A stretch of DNA of 64,000 nucleotides from the NCBI RefSeq assembly GCF_900324485.2, contig NC_046650.1, positions 5,639,450 to 5,703,449 of the forward strand. Direction: 5' to 3'. Source of the DNA: Mastacembelus armatus. Taxonomy: Eukaryota; Chordata; Actinopteri; Synbranchiformes; Mastacembelidae. Below the pieces are notes generated by a model. It searched no databases and had not been told where the DNA came from. It saw only the letters and a list, made by a program, of their open reading frames with translations. The position numbers and the translations under genes are program-made. Shown here piece by piece: positions 12,427 through 22,600 of this stretch. Every line of letters begins with the position of its first letter. Position 1 is the stretch's first letter.

Positions 12427-14059
12427 CAGTGGGTACGGAAAGTATTCAGACCCCTTTAAATTTTTCACTCTTTGTGTCATTGCAGCCATTTGCCAAAATC
12501 AAAAAAGTTCATTTTATTTCTCATTAATGTACACTCAGCACCCCATCTTGACAGAAAAAAACAGAAATGTAGAAATTTTTGCAAATTTATTAAAAAAGAA
12601 AAACTGAAATATCACATGGTCATAAGTATTCAGACCCTGTGCTCAGTATTGAGTAGAAGCACCCTTTTGAGCTAGTACAGCCATGAGACTTCCTGGGAAT
12701 GATGCAACAAGTGTTTCACACCTGGATTTGGGGATCCTCTGCCGTTCTTCCTTGCAGATCCTCTCCAGTTCTGTCAGGTTGGATGGTGAACGTTGGTGGA
12801 CAGCCATTTTCAGGTCTCTCCAGAGATGCTCAATTGGGTTTAGGTCAGGGCTCAGGCTGGGCCAGTCAAGAACGGTCACAGAGTTGTTCCGAAGCCACTC
12901 CTTTGTTATTTTAGCTGTGTGCTTAGGGTCATTGTCCTGTTGAAAGGTGAACCTTCGGCCCAGTCTGAGGTCCTGAGCACTCTGGAAGACGTTTTCTTCC
13001 AGGATATCTCTGTACTTGGCCGCATTCATCTTTCCTTCAATTGCAACCAGTTGTCCTGTCCCTGCAGCTGAAAAACACCCCCTCAACATGATGCTCCCAC
13101 CACCATGTTTCACTGTAGGGATTGTATTGGGCAGGTGATGAGCAGTGCCTGGTTTTCTCCACACATACCGCTTAGAATTAACGCCAAAAAGTTCAATCTT
13201 GGTCTCATCAGACCAGAGAATCTTATTTCTCATAGTCTGGGAGTCCTTCATGTGTTTTTTGGCAAACTCTATGCAGGCTTTCATGTATCTTGCACTGAGG
13301 AGAGGCTTCCGTCGGGCCACTCTGCCATAAAGCCCCGACTGGTGGAGGGCTGCAGTGATAGTTGACTTTGTGGAACTTTCTCCCATCTCCCTACTGCATC
13401 TCTGGAGCTCAGCCACAGTGATCTTAGGGTTCTTCTTTACCTCTCTCACCAAGGCTCTTCTCCCACGATTGCTCAGTTTGGCTGGACGGCCAGGTCTAGG
13501 AAGAGTTCTGGTTGTCCCAAACTTTTTCCATTTGAGGATTATGGAGGCCACTGTGCTCTTAGGAACCTTGAGTGATGCAGAAATTCTTTTGTAACCTTGG
13601 CCAGATCTGTGCCTTGCCACAATTCTGTCTCTGAGCTCCTTGGGCAGTTCCTTCGACCTCATGATTCTCATTTGCTCTGACATGCACTGTGAGCTGTAAG
13701 ATCTTATATAGACAGGTGTGTGCCTTTCCTAATCAAGTCCAATCAGTTTAATTAAACACAGCTGGACTCCAATGAAGGAGCAGAACCATCTCAAGGAGGA
13801 TCAGAAGAAATGGACAGCATGTGAGTTAAATATGAGTGTCACTGCAAAGGGTCTGAATACTTATGACCATGTGATATTTCAGTTTTTCTTTTTTAATAAA
13901 TTTGCAAAAATTTCTACATTTCTGTTTTTTTCTGTCAAGATGGGGTGCTGAGTGTACATTAATGAGAAATAAAATGAACTTTTTTGATTTTGGCAAATGG
14001 CTGCAATGACACAAAGAGTGAAAAATTTAAAGGGGTCTGAATACTTTCCGTACCCACTG
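12427..14059 (-). mobile_element. Tc1-like DNA transposon, copy 2 (near-complete)
   Basis: A 1633-bp element, TA-flanked (12425-12426 and 14060-14061), with the same ~210-bp inverted repeats as copy 1 and only a few per cent divergence from it. It carries an unbroken transposase. The insertion disrupts a segment whose uninterrupted twin lies at 16852-17227, so both the target site and the TA duplication can be read directly. Confidence 0.97.
12643..13683 (-). CDS. Tc1-like transposase, full-length open frame
   Basis: 346 residues, the usual Tc1 length, starting at ATG (MSEQMRIMRSKELPKELRDR). The N-terminal paired-type helix-turn-helix region spans about residues 10-110 and includes the GRPAKL linker. 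The catalytic core shows WSDET, FQQDNDPKHT and SPDLNPIEHLW, with 34 residues between the second Asp and the Glu (DD34E). One oddity is that the conserved GGGSIMLWGCF stretch reads GGGSIMLRGCF here, while copies at 6 kb and 38 kb keep Trp. The frame is therefore intact, but activity is uncertain. The enzyme cuts and reinserts the element at TA sites. Confidence 0.92.
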   Translation of the reverse strand: MSEQMRIMRSKELPKELRDRIVARHRSGQGYKRISASLKVPKSTVASIILKWKKFGTTRTLPRPGRPAKLSNRGRRALVREVKKNPKITVAELQRCSREMGESSTKSTITAALHQSGLYGRVARRKPLLSARYMKACIEFAKKHMKDSQTMRNKILWSDETKIELFGVNSKRYVWRKPGTAHHLPNTIPTVKHGGGSIMLRGCFSAAGTGQLVAIEGKMNAAKYRDILEENVFQSAQDLRLGRRFTFQQDNDPKHTAKITKEWLRNNSVTVLDWPSLSPDLNPIEHLWRDLKMAVHQRSPSNLTELERICKEERQRIPKSRCETLVASFPGSLMAVLAQKGASTQY

Positions 14060-14414
14060 TATATCTACATCTTTTTGCTGCCAAACTGTCAGGTATTCAA
14101 TCGCATGACAGCTTCTGAATGAGTTCTGCATTAATGCTGATGACAGCAAAGCCGTTTAGATATGTAGTAGTGGTGTAGTCTAAGGGTATGTGTGTACTGA
14201 ATACACTGGAGACCTCATGCTTTGAATGTTTTGGTCTGGGTCACTGGGACCTGAACTGTGCAAAGTCTTGATTCCCCTTGTTGTCAGAACTGCTAATCTG
14301 TCTGCTGCTTTGTGCTGGTTTGTTTGGTGAGCTACTTCATTTCTTTTGTCTGTTATTGAAGTTCCACAGTTCATAGTAAGATTAAAGTTAGTGCAAACTA
14401 GACTGAGAGTTACA
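14060..14414. repeat. Duplicated segment, copy A (interrupted by Tc1 copy 2)
   Basis: With the ~25 bases left of the Tc1 (from about 12400), this segment is almost identical to 16850-17227. In the compared stretch I see one clear difference, CCGTTT against CCATTT near 14150/16966. Its minus strand is open for about 97 codons, but the product resembles nothing I know. It may be part of an unclassified repeat. Confidence 0.85.
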
Positions 14415-14433
14415 TCATCATTTGGCTGTGGCG

Positions 14434-14808
14434 CTACAGTGTCTTCAGGTGAGCAGTGTACAGAGGAGAACAAGCTTTAAAGAGTCTAGTTTTGACATAA
14501 GATGAGCACATGCTAAACTTGTGAGCCAGCATATTCGCTTGTCCATATAATTTGCACTGTTGCCTGTACATGTCCCTGTCATCTGAGAGGTCACTGGTAA
14601 CATAATGACCAAGGTATTTAATCTCATGTGGGTCATTAAGAGCACTTCTTTTAAGCACCTTAGATAAGGAGCTGGCCAGGGCTATGGGCTGATAGTTGTC
14701 CATACTGTTAAGTTTACCTGCTTTATCTTTAATCGCTGGTATCAATAAAGTTGCTAAGAGAGACTCTGGTAAAATACCATGTACCATTGACCTAAAGCTC
14801 ATGACCAT
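14434..14808 (-). mobile_element. LINE reverse transcriptase fragment with internal deletion
   Basis: An open minus-strand frame joins two parts of a non-LTR retrotransposon polyprotein. One is the fingers region (LIPAIKDKAGK, NYQPIALASSLSKVLK). The other is a distal thumb-like part (EIKYLGHYVTSDLSDDRD, YGQANMLAHKFSMCS). The central catalytic palm with the YADD-type motif is missing, so this is a deleted fragment. It belongs to a different LINE family from the copy at 10 kb. Confidence 0.75.
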
Positions 14809-14814
14809 AGATGA

Positions 14815-15230
14815 GAGTAGGAACGTAGATTGACCGGTAAATAGAGAGCTTCGACATTCAGCTCAGCTTCCTTGTCCCTAGAGCCAGTTTCAGCCTCCAG
14901 GGATCCGGTCATCGAAGTCCTCACCCTTGACACTGCCCAATTCACAAAGCACCGGCCGCTCATGGATCCTGCTGCGAGTGGTGGGCCCACAGAAGGGCGG
15001 CCCCACCTTGCCTTTTCGGGCCCCAGCTTCACCATATCAGGCAATGTCACAGTTCTCGTTTTCTTCTTCCTCATAAGGTACTATTGAACCGCCCTTAGCC
15101 TGGTCCGTCACCTAGGACCTGTTTGCCTTGGGAGACCCTACTAGGAGCATATAGCCCCTGACAACATAGCTCCTAAGATCATTCGGACACTCAAACCCCT
15201 CCACCACGATAAGGTGGCGGTTCAGGGAGG
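14815..15230 (+). repeat. LINE-like 5' region fragment (teleost interspersed repeat)
   Basis: A GC-richer block whose right end reads CTCCACCACGATAAGGTGGC after GACCCTACTAGGAGCATATAG. I recognise this arrangement as a recurrent teleost repeat that precedes non-LTR retrotransposon coding regions. It abuts the GVIN fragment on its right. Family assignment is from memory and uncertain. Confidence 0.45.
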
Positions 15231-15412
15231 GGGGGATTTCTTTGTAATACATGTAAAGGTGACTTTTATATTTCATAGCTTCGAAGCGAATTTCTACATC
15301 ACTTTTCACAGAGGATGAGCATATAGTGTTATGTTTTCCTGTCATGGGCCGCTGGCATCTACCCACACACCATTTGGTCGATGTAGTGAAACAAGATGAT
15401 GCTTGTGGGGCA
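15231..15412 (-). pseudogene. Fragment of a second GVIN gene (C-terminal region)
   Basis: The minus-strand translation contains ICSSSVKSDVEIRFEAMKYK and TSTKWCVGRCQ. These align with ICSSSVNSDVNFSCEATEYK and LHRPNGLGGYQ of the GVIN gene at 960-1085, in the same order and frame. Only this ~180-bp piece of the Cys/His-rich tail remains, and repeat sequence replaces the rest. It is a degraded host-gene remnant, not an expressed gene. Confidence 0.82.
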
Positions 15413-15429
15413 TTCATTAAACCTGTATA

Positions 15430-16700
15430 CAGTGTAACCTCAACATATAAATGAGATGAGTTCCAAGTTAGTACAAGTATCTACCTTAGTACTGTATGTT
15501 ATTCAGCAGTAGATATGCGTTTGTGTATAACTTGTAGTTGAAGCAAATGTAAACTGCGTGATTTGATAGTAATCTCCGTGGTAGTACATGTAATAAATCA
15601 CAGTTTTAAAAAAATAGCCTCAGGGGGTCCTGTAAATATTGGGGGCACACAGGCTGCTTGTGTGATGAGCAGGATTGATGAGGAAAGAGAGAGTCTTGGA
15701 TTCAGTCACAGTGGTTTCACTTGGTGACAGCAAGAAAAGACAATGGAGTTCAGATTTTAATCACGGCTCCAATTATGTTAAACATAACCGGGTCTACCAC
15801 ATTCAAGTTAACAGATCAGATGAAAGGTCAGGCTGTGATGACTTGACTTGTTCCACAAAGGTAACTATTCACTGAGTGTTTTCACATCACAGATGAAAAT
15901 CATGATCAGAAAGAGAAACAAAGGTGAATATGTGAGAAATGGTACAGTACAGTATATGTTGTTTTTGGGGGGGCAGGCTATGAAACCACTTGTCTGGATT
16001 GTCCATCTTGATTCGAAACATTGTTTGTCATGTTACAAGTTTCTGTTAGACGGGCCTTAGATGCAAATCATGTTCAGAAAGAGAAACAAAGGAAAACAAT
16101 ACCATCAATTATTGTGAATTTTGCTTTTTGAAGCACATCTGATTAGGGTTGTGCATTTTTAATTTTAAAATTATGACAAACAGTTTTTTACTTAGGTTTC
16201 TATCTTTCATATTTTGTATATTTATTGGCATTGAGAGTTTTTATGTTAGACATTTTTTCATATCCCACTTTAGGAACAGACCTGTCCCACATTAAGAAAT
16301 GCAAATTGCCTCAGACAACTTGGCACTAAGAGTACTAATATGTCAACCAACCTGAGTCTGACCAGGACACATCTTCGGGGATTTTGGAACAGTACTTGTT
16401 GTGGGTTCAGTGCCTTGGCTTTGTATTGTAATATATTGTAGAAGCCTGAAATGCAAAATATGTCCCACATTAGGGTTTTTTAATTTGTTCTATTCCATGC
16501 TGCCAAAAAAACTCGTAACTTTTTGTTGCTTCATTGCATGTAAATTTTGAAACGCCTCCAACACAGCTTTGAATGGAACAAGCACAGGGCAGGCTGCATC
16601 TGATGCACTGATACATTTTGAAATGAATGCATTACTTTTCAAGGAACTACATCAGAATTAATAATTAAACTAAAATACTGTGTACTGTATACTACTGTGT
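15430..16700. other. Intergenic sequence with a small direct repeat
   Basis: No gene recognised. A ~33-bp motif containing CAGAAAGAGAAACAAAGG occurs twice, at about 15889-15924 and 16059-16094, with few mismatches. The rest is AT-rich and unclassified. Confidence 0.4.
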
Positions 16701-16702
16701 AC

Positions 16703-16703
<1 letters not shown>

Positions 16704-16751
<48 letters not shown>
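16704..16751. repeat. (GATA)n microsatellite
   Basis: About twelve perfect copies of the 4-bp unit TAGA/GATA in a row. Confidence 0.97.
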
Positions 16752-16849
16752 GTATATTCAACAGTATGCAAAGGAGAGGGGAGTATGTATTCATACACAT
16801 AATGAAAATCAAGATGTCATTGAATGTCCTTATGTTTTATCATCCACAC

Positions 16850-17227
16850 TTCCAAGAGGTTTTACAGACACATATATCTACATCTTTTTGCTGCCAAACT
16901 GTCAGGTATTCAATCGCATGACAGCTTCTGAATGAGTTCTGCATTAATGCTGATGACAGCAAAGCCATTTAGATATGTAGTAGTGGTGTAGTCTAAGGGT
17001 ATGTGTGTACTGAATACACTGGAGACCTCATGCTTTGAATGTTTTGGTCTGGGTCACTGGGACCTGAACTGTGCAAAGTCTTGATTCCCCTTGTTGTCAG
17101 AACTGCTAATCTGTCTGCTGCTTTGTGCTGGTTTGTTTGGTGAGCTACTTCATTTCTTTTGTCTGTTATTGAAGTTCCACAGTTCATAGTAAGATTAAAG
17201 TTAGTGCAAACTAGACTGAGAGTTACA
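16850..17227. repeat. Duplicated segment, copy B (uninterrupted, empty Tc1 site)
   Basis: Near-identical to 12400-12426 joined to 14060-14414. At the position corresponding to the Tc1 insertion it reads ACAGACACATATATCTACAT, with a single TA where copy A has TA-element-TA. It ends at GAGAGTTACA, directly before the SINE-like repeat. Confidence 0.9.
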
Positions 17228-17236
17228 GTTCCTTAG

Positions 17237-17592
17237 TATAGGGAGAAGAAGGTCGTGGGTCGTGGGTTCGCATCCCGGCCTTTCTGTGTGGAGTTTGCAT
17301 GTTCTCCCTGTGCTTGCGTGGGTTTACTCCAGGTACTCTGGTTTCCCCCCACAGTCCAAAAACATGCATGTCAGGTTGATTGGTGACTCTAAAATTGCCC
17401 GTAGGAGTGAGTGTGAGTGTGTGAGGTTGTCTGTCTTTGTGTGTCTATATGTGGCCCTGTGATGGACTGGTGACCTGTCCAGGGTGTACCCCTGCCTTCC
17501 ACCCGAGAGAGAGCTGGGATAGGCTCCAGCAGATCCCCGTGACCCTGAGCCAGGAAAAGCGGGTATAGAAGATGGATGGATGGATGGATGTT
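17237..17592 (+). repeat. SINE-like teleost repeat, near full length
   Basis: It contains a tRNA-type B-box-like string (GGGTTCGCATCCCGG) near the 5' end and a conserved body with TGTGTGGAGTTTGCATGTTC and GGTTGATTGGTGACTC. The 3' part has GATGGACTGGTGACCTGTCC and ends in (GGAT)n. The same family occurs at 46765-47107 (longer 5' end) and, truncated, at 7100-7240. The tRNA-derived nature is inferred from the B-box only. Confidence 0.8.
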
Positions 17593-17844
17593 TCTTTTTT
17601 GTGTAGAATTTCAAGACTTGAGAAATAAGATAAGAAAAATTAAACTTACATTTTCAACATGTAAATCCCAAATAGATGAGGTGATTATATTTCTGTTTAC
17701 TATAGAATTTATGACAGATTTTACGCTACAATTCTGATCTGGGAAACATTATGTTACAAGACATTCATAACCAGTCTGCTGATTGTTTTCCCTTTAGTGA
17801 GTCAGCTGTGAGTATGACTGTATTCATTACACATATGTAGGCTG

Positions 17845-18080
17845 AATAATCTTTATTATACATTAAAAATAGAAATATCACATATTTTACAGAAGCAAAC
17901 TTTGAATCTTCAGAGTAAACAGTCTTTTCAAGTTAAACTGTTTACATTGACTATCTGTTCATATTTGTGATTTTCTTCTATATCATAAAAATCATTCCCA
18001 TCAGCCACATAGCGGAACAAATCACATCCCAGTCAACAGCATGTAATTTACCTCTGTGGAAGAGACTTGGCCTTATGCTC
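17845..18080 (-). pseudogene. Collapsed remnant of a GVIN paralogue (promoter/exon 1 joined to 3' UTR)
   Basis: 17949-17992 matches the 3' UTR of the GVIN gene (622-665) at 41 of 44 positions. The next bases, 17998-18075, match its first exon, donor and intron start (11278-11357), including a donor CAGAG|GTAAAT. In the intact gene these parts are 10.6 kb apart. Here they are adjacent in the same order on the minus strand, so essentially all coding sequence between them has been lost. Confidence 0.75.
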
Positions 18081-19180
18081 TCTGACTAAACCCTGCTCTC
18101 TGCCCTTGTCTCCATCACTGTCCTCCTCTCTCCTTCTCTGTGCTGTCAACGAAATAGCAAACGTAACATCCAGTCACAGAATCTATAACCTACTGAGCCT
18201 TATGAATTGATCCAAATCAATTTCTAACATTATTCTAATGGAATATTAGGTTGACCTCACTTTCTCATCTGAACCTGCTTGTTTTCTTTGAAAAAACAAT
18301 AGACAGATATTGTGTAACACAGTTACACCTTTATGTCTATTGTGAACATATAACTGAGTTTTCCTTCATTTGTGAATGAAGAAGAATAATTGCAGTGCTG
18401 TATAATACTGCACACTGCTCCATAGCACGGACACTAAAATAATAAAGTGCATCAGTTACCTGGGGAGTGCACAGCTAAGTCAGCTAACGTTGGTTGGAGC
18501 TGTAACACACACTTTCTAAGGCACAGTAATAACAACCCAGTGTTCACACACAGAACAGGCAGCAGCTGAATTTAAAATCCACAGTAACCTTCATCATCTA
18601 CACTGTTTCTACCTCCTTGTCAGATTATAAAACATGTTCACAAAATGAACATGTTCACAAAATCTGACATTAGTTAACAATAGGCCTAATGATTGATCAA
18701 TGCTGTAATTTTTAGGGGTGCTGAGATGAAAGTTAGGTGGTGCCTGAGCACCCATTTAAAGGGTCTTCCTAAAGTATCCCACTGCAGACCGCACCATTTA
18801 TTTCTCTGGGTGAATCCACTCTGGGATCGTCCCATGAAAGACACACGTGCTGCAGGAAACCAGGGGTGACGTCTTAACAACATGGTTAATTACACGATTT
18901 CCCCAAGAAATCAAACATCAATGTGAACGACAAGGTTACACTTTCAATATGTGCTCATCATTTCACATGCAAGTACAAACATATCGAATGAATAGTTATT
19001 TGTTTGTTTTTGGTCATGAAACACAAAATAGCAGAGCGGTGACATTTAAGATATAACAACGATTCATTACAGCTAAACTCATCCGACTAAATAGTTGTAC
19101 TGGAAAAGCTGATACAACAACAGCGGATGTTATATTTAGCTGTAATTAAAGCGTGGACAAACAGCGGAGGAGATTGTTGC
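18081..19180. other. Intergenic sequence before pop7
   Basis: No gene recognised. A 17-bp near-tandem repeat with ACATGTTCACAAAATG occurs near 18632-18665. The rest is unclassified. Confidence 0.35.
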
Positions 19181-19349
19181 TGACAGACACGTGACCCGGC
19201 GGGCTGGAGAAACGTTAGTACTTCCGGGGCGCACAGAGGCAACATCCTGTTTGGATGAGACAAGTGTCGCTGCTCCGGGACAACATGCATCCCACTCGGT
19301 AAAACCGTAAAATAAGGCGAAGGGGTCAGTGAAACCTGTCCTGTGACGG
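19181..19349 (+). promoter_or_regulatory. pop7 promoter and 5' non-coding exon
   Basis: A CpG-rich stretch with an ETS-like ACTTCCGGGG core precedes a strong donor GACG|GTAAGT (GT at 19349-19350). The leader exon ends there and the intron runs to the acceptor TTTCCTCAG at 19803-19804. No TATA box is evident, as expected for a housekeeping gene. Confidence 0.6.
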
Positions 19350-19866
19350 TAAGTCTGCTCACCGTAGATTACACGGCTAACTAGCTTAGCTGACCTAGTG
19401 CTAGCACGTTAGCCAGGGTTGACATTATTAGCCTGAATATTGATGTAGCGAGCAGTGTTTCTCAGCTAGTTCCTCCTCCTCTGTCACTGAGCAGCAGGAT
19501 GATGCTAACTACCGTCAGCTAGGGTCTAGTTTATGGTGCATCATCACATGAAGTGTTGTCCCAGTGGTATTAGTTTGCTCTGTTAGTTAGTTAGCTAATA
19601 TTAGCCTGTGTTTATTTATAAAGTCATATAATAACATACTTTTTCCATCTAGCTAATAACAGTAAGTTAGTGTCGTTTTCTTCATGTGATAATATAATAT
19701 TATACATGTCAGTGTCTTGTGAAAATCATTACTGGAAGGTACATTGATCTTATGTCATTTTACCACATTTCTATAGATTCTGATATTTAACTTTGTTTCC
19801 TCAGTGTCATCAGTTGGGCCCAGCTGCAGACTAAACATATATATCCACGAACAGACCGAGAGAAAC

Positions 19867-20322
19867 ATGACCGAGCCACGCAATCCAGGGATATCCTCCA
19901 TCCCTCAGGCAGCCCCAGTGCACACTGACTCCACCCCTCCTGCTGTAGAAATGGACCCAGTAGAGTACACCCTGAGGAAACGCCTCCCCCGGAAACTCCC
20001 AAAGAGACGGAACGACGTCTACGTCAACATGAAGACTGATTTCCGGGCTCAGCTGGCACGCTGTCAGAAGCTTCTGGAAGGTGGGGGTCACAGGGAGATC
20101 TGTGTCCATGGCCTCGGCCTGGCCATCAACAGGGCCATCAACATTGCCCTTCAGCTGCAGGCCAGCAGCCAGGGGGCACTACAGCTGGCAGCAAACACCT
20201 CCACAGTGGAGCTTGTGGACGACCTGGAACCTGAAGATCCTGATGAGGCCGGGGAGCCCATGACACGTACACGCAACAACTCAGCTATTCACATTAAGGT
20301 CTTCTACCCAGACCCACAGTAA
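19867..20322 (+). CDS. pop7: Ribonuclease P/MRP protein subunit p20 (POP7/RPP20)
   Basis: An Alba-like RNA-binding subunit that pairs with p25 in the nucleolar/nuclear RNase P and RNase MRP complexes, which mature tRNA 5' ends and pre-rRNA. 151 residues from the first ATG after the acceptor; mammalian proteins are about 140. Family-defining stretches are DPVEYTLRKRLP, NDVYVNMKTDFRAQLARCQK, CVHGLGLAINRAINIALQLQ, AANTSTVELVDDLEPE and the C-terminal RNNSAIHIKVF. The open frame runs back to the splice acceptor (19804), but the codon there is GTG and the extension is not conserved, so ATG at 19867 is chosen. The coding part is a single exon behind a non-coding first exon. It is a neighbour of epo, as in mammals. 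Confidence 0.96.
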   Translation: MTEPRNPGISSIPQAAPVHTDSTPPAVEMDPVEYTLRKRLPRKLPKRRNDVYVNMKTDFRAQLARCQKLLEGGGHREICVHGLGLAINRAINIALQLQASSQGALQLAANTSTVELVDDLEPEDPDEAGEPMTRTRNNSAIHIKVFYPDPQ

Positions 20323-20710
20323 TCTCACTAATAGTCTTCTAGTCCTATTTGTTCCCTCGTAGACGACAAATGACTTTGTTGTCTGCTGGGACAGTGTGTG
20401 TGGAGACAGCAGCAGGGGACTGCAGAACAGAGCACAGAACATGCAGTGTGTTTATCAGTAAATGTGACTACATTTATCATGCTCCTTTGTTATGTAGTTT
20501 GTCATTTGCAGATTATTAGTCATTCTTTTTTCATTATGCTTGTCCTGAAGCAGCTGCTGTGTTAAACCTCAAATGTAATTCAACTCTTGTTGACAAGTTT
20601 GTGCCAAATGTAAATGTACAGATGTATTTTTTATTTAAAGAGTCTGTGCAAGTGTTTATAATTTCATTGTTTGAAGATACTAATAAATAGAAAAACTTTT
20701 AAACAAGGCC
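20323..20710 (+). other. pop7 3' UTR with poly(A) signal
   Basis: A canonical AATAAA at 20682-20687 lies about 360 bases after the stop codon. A second AATAAA-like signal occurs near 21010. Confidence 0.65.
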
Positions 20711-22248
20711 AGAAATCCTAAGTTTATTTTTAAGCGGACGTTGTTATAGTGAATGCCCATTAGATGTCAGTAGTGAGCCACTCAGCATGTCAGGATGTTA
20801 TCCCTCAGCTACCTAACTTCTATGGCACCATGTCACAACAGTGTATTCTCAAAAAATGTTTATAGTGTGGGTTCAGCACAAGGTCAGAGAGACTGTTGGA
20901 GTCTATTTAAAATTGGTTTAATATTGTTGAACTCCTGGTTGTGTTTGTTTTGTTCAAAATGGATGTGGTGGCCAGTTTTCTTGAAGACTTGTATTTTGAT
21001 TTCTGTCCAAAAATAAAATTTGCTGGAACGTCAGTATCCCGACTGAATCGAGGACAAGAAAGTTTGACCAGGATGTATTAAGTAATGCGTGTGATGCAGT
21101 TTGTGTTCAGCAACTGCACTGGAGAAACATGCTTGTTAAGTTTACTGACCTGAGCGAGGCAGATAATGAATGAAATGTACAAACTTCTGCTTGTTGTGTT
21201 TCCATGTGTCCTTTCTTTATCCAAGAATAATATTTTTGTATTTAAATAGCAAATTATACGGTGATGGGACAAAACAACACAACAGGAAAGAAAACATGTA
21301 CAAACATCCTTAAAAAACATCTTGCACTTGCACAACAAGATATAAAAATACGGAAAAAAACAAGGAAGAACACTTAACTGGTTTAAAATAATTGAACTTC
21401 CATTTTGGAGAAAGCCTCCAGTTCCCAGGACTAACTGATTGTCCGCCGGGCTGACTGATGACGAACAATAGAGGGAGGGAGCAGACTCTTAGCATCAGAT
21501 TCTGGAAAACTATTTTGCAATTACAGCCTCACGGGATGTTAATTGTGAAAGCCAAACAGCAATTTTCCGCACAGTCTGGACATCAGTGTGTTGAGATGGG
21601 TTGAGTGTTAGAAAGAAACAAACAAAAAAAAAAACATAGATAATGACAAAACAACTTCACAGTTCTCATGTAACTCCCCCCAAAATCCTTTTCCTCGCTG
21701 ACCCTCATGCTCCTTTGTTCGCTGTAACTGACCAACTTTATAGTCCTTGGAAGGTACATGCAGTGTGAAAACTAACAGTCAGATACATACAATCTTTATA
21801 AAAAGGAACGTGTCATTGCAAATGGCACGGCTTTGCAAATGTGCTCACTGTTACGAATGAGAACTTGGCAAAAAGGGCCCAACTACATTTTTACAGTAAA
21901 AAAATACAAAGACTGGAAATTAAAGGTAGAAAATCTATATAAATAGTAGTGACACAGCTTTTAAAAATATATTAAAATATTCATTGAAAAAAAGAGACTA
22001 ATGTTTCTGTGAGGCATAGCTGAAAAATGTTCAAGGCATGTAGGGTGAGGCCTCATACATTTTTTTTTACTGGAAATAGCCGCCCTGTCACAACCTCACA
22101 GTCCTTCGATTTCCAGGGGCAATCAATATTTTCTAGGTGTTACACTCCACGATACACTCTAAAGAGGTGAGTGTAGGGGTCAAACGTACTGAAAACCCAC
22201 GCACATGCACACTAATACGTGCAGTTTGAAACTTGTAGTCTGAACTCA

Positions 22249-22289
<41 letters not shown>

Positions 22290-22600
22290 GTTCATCCACA
22301 CAAAAAGTGCTAGAGAGTGCCAGTAGAACAGCTATTGGTGCAGGGCTTCCCAAAGGCCTCCTTTGGTCAGAGTGTGCCTCACCATGTCCATGTGTCACAT
22401 CTGCAGTCATCTCCTATGCATTCAAAGCCTAGCTGGGACTGTGTTTTCTTATCTGCCTCCTCTCCTTAAGTGAGGATGGCTGTGTCTTTCGCTTTTCCAC
22501 ACCGCTTCCAGCAGCCAACGTGCAGCTCAACAGTGTCAGGTCCCTCTTCTCGCCTTTGGAAACACAAATTAGCTTTGCCTGGAGTAGGGAGATCAGTTCA
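20711..22600. other. Sequence between pop7 and epo
   Basis: The convergent 3' flank of both genes; the epo 3' UTR must lie in its right part. It contains a (CA)n microsatellite (22251-22286) and a TACGTG core at 22216-22221. No further gene was seen. Confidence 0.45.
22251..22286. repeat. (CA)n microsatellite
   Basis: About 18 CA units, roughly 315 bp downstream of the epo stop codon. Confidence 0.95.

Noticed and set aside
17240-17300. tRNA-like B box (GGGTTCGCATCC)
   Set aside because: No complete cloverleaf or convincing A box; it is the head of a SINE-like repeat, not a tRNA gene.
19804-19866. Longer N-terminus for pop7 beginning with GTG
   Set aside because: GTG at a splice acceptor is not a plausible start for this gene, and the 21-residue extension is not part of the family. 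The ATG at 19867 fits the known length.
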